A DNA stretch of 64,000 bases. Source: Penicillium oxalicum. Taxonomy: Eukaryota > Ascomycota > Eurotiomycetes > Eurotiales > Aspergillaceae. The notes beneath the pieces were generated by a model. It was not told the origin of the DNA. It saw only the letters and a program-made list of their open reading frames with translations, and made no database searches. Positions 59,976-64,000 of the stretch are shown in pieces. The stretch is taken from contig NC_064651.1 of NCBI RefSeq assembly GCF_001723175.1, positions 124,001-188,000 on the forward strand, in the 5' to 3' direction. The position numbers and the translations under genes are program-made. The first letter of the stretch is position 1; the number at the start of each line of letters is the position of its first letter.

Positions 59976-61355
59976 TCATTGACTGGCCGATTCTCTAAAA
60001 GCCTTCAACAAATCACCCTTCAAATCCTCCCAATTTTCCAACCCTACGCTGATCCTCATCAATCTCCGATCAACACTCTCATCCGACATCGTCCTCCACT
60101 CAATCAGCGACTCGACTCCACCCAAACTGGTCGCATGCTGGAAGAAATGCAACCGACTCGGCAATTCCCTCGCCATCTGCTCCTCTTTCATGGTAATCGA
60201 AAACACGGGGCCAAATCCATTCGGCATCTGCTTTTTCAACCACTCCCCCTGATCCTCCTGCACCGAGGCATGGAATACCTGCTGCAAAACCGCCTGGATG
60301 ACAGCCTCCTCGGAGCCCGGTGCAGGAGCAACTGCCTGCAGTGCACCGTTCAACCAAGACACCAGCCGAGTGGTGCTGTCACTTTGGCGCTGGACGCGAA
60401 TTTCGAGCGTTCGAAGACTTCGCACACCGAGCCACGATTCCATGTTTCCCATGACGGATCCGATAAAGATCCGATCCGTGAAGAGCTGTTTAGCCCAGTC
60501 CTCCCGCTGGGTGGCCAGCACACCACATAAGAGGTCACTGTGACCGCCAAAATACTTGGTGCCGGAGTGCATGACAAGATCCGCACCGAACAGGAAAGGA
60601 TCCTGGAGGTTGGGAGGTGCAAAGGTACTGTCAACGATCAGGTAGGCACCTCGTGAATGGGCCTTCTCGGCAAAGGCGGAGATGTCAAAGGCGATTCCGG
60701 TGGGGTTCACGGGGGTTTCAAGAAGGATGACATCGCCCTTTTGCAGATCGTCGACGTCACAATTGAGGGGCAGCTTCTGGAGACCTGTGACGCGATTGAA
60801 AAGAGCGATCACTCCATGACTGCCGTGGTAACCGTCTCCCACGGAGATGCGACGAGGGTTGAGAAGCGTGAGCGCAGCATGGAGGGCTGAGAGTCCAGAA
60901 GAATAGGAAAGCGCTTTTCCATTCAAGAGAGCCGAGAGGATGGTTTCGAAACGACTGGGACCGGGAGCAGAGACTCGCGAATAGTAATGCGTCGTCGGGT
61001 CAACATTAGTCTAAAAGGCAGGCGATGCCAAATGCGCAATGAGAAATCAGAGACCGTCCAATGTTACAGTACGAGGAGAAGAGAAGGGGGGGGGGGGGGG
61101 GGGGGGAAATGCTAGGTACGCTTGCAGAACCAAACCGGGGTCGACATTCACGAGGATCATAGAAGAGAGAAATGCAGTGTTGGGAAGTTTGCATACAAAG
61201 TCATTTTCAGCCGCCGGGACCAGTGCGGAAGGATCATCTGAGTAACGAAAAGTGGTGGACAGGTGCATGGGGGGCGCCACATCGGCCACGACATTCAGCA
61301 CGTCATCCGCGTGAAGTGACCGAGTGGACGTGCCCATACCGGTGCTTTGCGCCAT
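59976..61355 (-). CDS. Cys/Met metabolism PLP-dependent enzyme (cystathionine lyase/synthase-like)
   Basis: Fold-type I pyridoxal-phosphate enzyme of the trans-sulfuration family (cystathionine gamma-synthase, beta- or gamma-lyase); which reaction it performs is not clear. Two exons, 61355-61197 and 61010-59976, give 397 aa. PLP-site features: YYSRVSAPGPSRFE (62-75), SSGLSAL (90-96), the GDGYHGSHG loop, ETPVNPTG, Asp180 in VDSTFAPP (pairs with the PLP pyridine N) and the Schiff-base Lys205 in HSGTKYFGGHSD. The family's usual C-terminal substrate region is present (EWLKKQMP to RISVGLENWEDL). The start at MAQSTGMGTSTR avoids a longer frame with a leader-like sequence. The intron holds a 21-base G tract (C on the sense strand). 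Confidence 0.92.
61086..61106. repeat. Poly-G tract (21 bases) in an intron
   Basis: A run of 21 G on the plus strand (poly-C on the sense strand) lies inside the single intron of the PLP enzyme gene. It resembles the tract in the 14710-16298 gene. Confidence 0.9.
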
Positions 61356-61658
61356 GGCGATACTAGGTGACACGAGACAAGATATGCACAAGAAAACGGG
61401 CACCTAAGCGAAAGGAACTGGAAAAGAGACCCCCCGCGCAGGACTAAATATACAACCGCCTCAGCTGCGGGGAAAAAAGTCAGTCCCCATCGCCGAGGAA
61501 GGGCGTCCCCCAATCCGGTCACGTGGTGCGGGGCACACCATTTGTCCAGAAAAGGCCCCACGGAGTTCAGGAACAGAAAGTATAGATCATGGACGGAAAA
61601 GGGGGTATCACAGAGGACCGAAGAAAGGCAAATAGAAACAAGAAGTGATCTTCCTTGC
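61356..61658. other. Intergenic region upstream of the PLP enzyme
   Basis: A 303-base region between two minus-strand genes, containing a CACGTG at 61519-61524 (TCACGTGG). It should hold the promoter of the PLP enzyme. Confidence 0.5.
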
Positions 61659-64000
61659 TCAGCGGCGAAGAGAGACCATGCGAGATGGCTCGCGGACGGA
61701 GCCGGGCAGAACCGCTTTGAAATCATTCCGGCCTAATAACAAGAGTGTCAGCAAAGAATCCCACCGCACACGAAGAAAAGTAACAAGGGACTCACCGGCC
61801 TCGGTGTCAAAAGCAATGCCAATATCGTCATGCTCGATCGGATACTCGGGCATATCCAAGCACACAAAGTCCGAGGCGGCATCTTCGTCCTTCTTGGGCA
61901 AGGCAAACTTGGCGTCGAGAATGCGAATGCCAAATTTACCAGAGCGGGTGAAAGATTCGATTTGGTCAGTCCCTTTCAAGACGAAGTTCATGCAAGTGCC
62001 GTGCTGGAAATCGCTGAAGAAAGCAACAAGCTGGACGATCTTTTCCTGTTGGACAATCTGGACGCGGGCCGAGCTGGCTTCCCATTTCTTGTAGATGGGC
62101 ACGACCATGCGCCGGCGGGAGATGGTGAATAGAGAAGCGATTCTTGGAAATGGCATTAGTAACCTGCGTGTGCTTCGCTGAGTGTGCTGACCAGCGAAAC
62201 TCACCCGTCGTAGATGACCTTGAAACCAGTCACAGCTTCCTGAAAAGCATGGAGATCTATGATGTTGACGAGATCAGCTTCGGATCGTTTCAAGTAAAAG
62301 TCGCACCCACTCACCCTGCACTGTTGTAAATTCATATCGGCGAATCATCGGTTTCGCTGTGCCCTTTCGCAAAAATTCCGAGACCTGTTCGGGCATTTCA
62401 GGTCGAATCAAATTGTCCGCCAACGATATTGTGAGATCGTGCTGCGGAGCGCGAAACAGGCTCATTCCCGTGGCTCGCTTGACATCCAAGCCAAGACGCA
62501 AATCACCAGGGCCTGCAAAAGTGGACAACGTCAGCAAGTGTCTCCGATAAACCCAAAACGAACTAGCAAGTTATCTCGTACCCAAATTAATCCGGTCAGT
62601 CACAGAGCCCCACTCAGTGGCAACAAAAGCGCGCAAATGCTCAGAAAGAATCGTGGGACCATATCCGTGGTCCACAAAGGTATGCTCCCGATCAATGACA
62701 CTGGCGTGGCCGCCGGGAAACTGCAAGTGCGTAAACGGGGATCGGCCACTGGCTGGATTTGCCGGTTCCTCAATCATATATGAGCGCAACGGCAATTCAC
62801 GTGTGGCTACCTCGCCATCGCGAGGTAGCATGCTCAGAAGCACCGAATGCATTTCCGTTCGCTCCTCGACCTCATGGAACGTCAGCAACATGGACCGTGT
62901 TCGACCATCTTCGGTGACCTTCAACAGAAGCGCGGGACTACCGTCTTCGCCTCGCAACAGACCGAAGACCACAGGCCATCCATCACCCAGACGATGCGTC
63001 ACATTACTCATCGTTTTCACTTTGGGGCTGGTCAACACGCTCAGACGGAACCCGCGATGGGCATTTCGCGATCCCGTTCCTTCGGTAATTGTGACCTGCC
63101 GTTCAAACAAGCGGATCCGACATCTCTCTGTAGGTTCCGCAGGGAATGCCTTGGGCGTGCCAGGATCCATGTATTGAAAGGCTTTGAGAGTATTCTCGAA
63201 CACAACAGTCTCACCAGCCTCGGGTGACAGGCTTGCCTCGGAGTTTCGTGTGTACCTCACAATATTCCACAGAGTTCTAAAATCGTCTTCCGCGAACAGG
63301 ACATCAAGTTCAAACCCTCGCGGCAGCTTCACCCGCAAGGAATGGTTACGGCCGTCCCAATCCACGTCATCCCAGGTGGGTCCCTGCTTGCGATCACCCT
63401 GAATCACGACATTGACCAGTGCGCTCTGACTTGTGATCGCAGTACACACATACCAGTCAGAACGCTCGCGGGTGATCGACAAGACGCACGGCATGGCATA
63501 TTGTTTTCCTTCGTCTTCCCTTGAACTGACATAGGCCTGCACAAACATGCTTCCATAGGTGAAGAAATGGGCGGTATCTCCGAGCGGCATCATGCTCACA
63601 ATGCTAGACGATCTGACGGGCGCATCGGCCAACATTGACCGTGAGGCACTCCCCGAGAGGACGGCCGCCACATCGGCAGCAAAGAATGGGTATCGAACCC
63701 ACACAGAGATGTCCAACTGGTTGGAACCTTGACCATCGTCCCTGAGGGTATCGGCAAGGATATTGTTGCGTTTAATCGACATCGACAAAGAGCGAAGGTG
63801 GTTGAGCATTGTCGAGTGAGCGCTCAGTAATTCGACTGTCTCTCTTTGACCCGTGGTACTAGCAACGGCCAAGATGGCCTCGACACTGATGGACCCATAC
63901 CGGGAGAGCTCAAAGTGCCCGGGGACGACTTTCTCGTTGATCCACAATGCCTTGCCCAGATTGATGACAGCCTGCTTTGCATGAATGGCCGGGGTTGAGT
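61659..64000 (-). CDS. Unrecognised large protein, C-terminal part (runs off the window)
   Basis: I do not recognise this protein. The frame is open to the window edge, so its start lies beyond 64000. Exons: beyond 64000 to 62582, then 62512-62315, 62256-62205, 62142-61796 and 61732-61659. All are GT-AG and every phase agrees, so the gene model is firm. The visible protein is about 700 residues of mixed alpha/beta composition without low complexity or membrane spans. Distinct segments include WTINEK-like LWINEKVVPGHFELS near the edge, LGDGWPVVFGLLRGEDGSPALLL, FPGGHASVIDREHTFVDHGY, ISRRRMVVPIYKKWEASS and a C-terminal SVREPSRMVSLRR. It resembles fungal proteins of unknown function; no catalytic motif is evident. 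Confidence 0.85.

Overview
The window is nuclear DNA of a filamentous ascomycete, most likely an Aspergillus- or Penicillium-like member of the Eurotiales. The support is short GT-AG introns of about 50-300 bases, mitochondrial targeting sequences on some products, CT-rich leaders, and fungal gene families such as BimC kinesin, CnxG, an opsin-related protein and a CYP56-like P450. The species call is inference. I saw no tRNA or rRNA gene, CRISPR array, intact transposon or virus-like gene.

Layout. 0-8 kb: an unrecognised Ser/Pro-rich protein, then the spindle kinesin bimC (-) head-to-head with a UPF0183/PHAF1-type gene (+). 8-16 kb: mitochondrial isoleucyl-tRNA synthetase (+), an opsin-fold protein without the retinal lysine (+), and an unrecognised 489-aa protein (-). 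16-24 kb: a weak locus near 17-18 kb, ribosomal protein uS5/Rps2 (-) divergent from a Mpv17/Sym1 membrane protein (+), then eIF4E (+). 25-35 kb: a P450 (+), a 5.6-kb stretch without a convincing gene, and a PTR2 peptide transporter (+). 37-47 kb: exocytic syntaxin Sso1 (+), a BolA protein (-) head-to-head with a malonyl-CoA synthetase-type ligase (+), and a mitochondrial RNase II-like protein (-). 49-64 kb: a secreted FAD oxidase (+), a possible small basic protein (+), a MARVEL-like membrane protein (+), the molybdopterin synthase small subunit (-), an ACS-family MFS transporter (+), a Cys/Met-type PLP enzyme (-), and a partial unrecognised gene leaving the right edge (-).

Most genes are housekeeping and unrelated, and no biosynthetic cluster is visible. 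The one neighbourhood with a plausible shared theme is BolA plus malonyl-CoA synthetase on a 418-base divergent promoter. Related proteins feed, respectively, Fe-S maturation of lipoate synthase and mitochondrial fatty-acid/lipoate synthesis, and the gene downstream encodes a mitochondrial exoribonuclease.

A cross-cutting feature is clusters of small indels, often in homopolymers, in otherwise well-conserved genes: about nine within 820 bases of the isoleucyl-tRNA synthetase, about three at the 3' end of the peptide transporter, and one in the ligase. Conserved protein sequence continues in another frame after each break, so local consensus error is likelier than gene death. I did not find a convincing new biological system. 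The opsin-related protein and the BolA/ligase pair are the most interesting biology.
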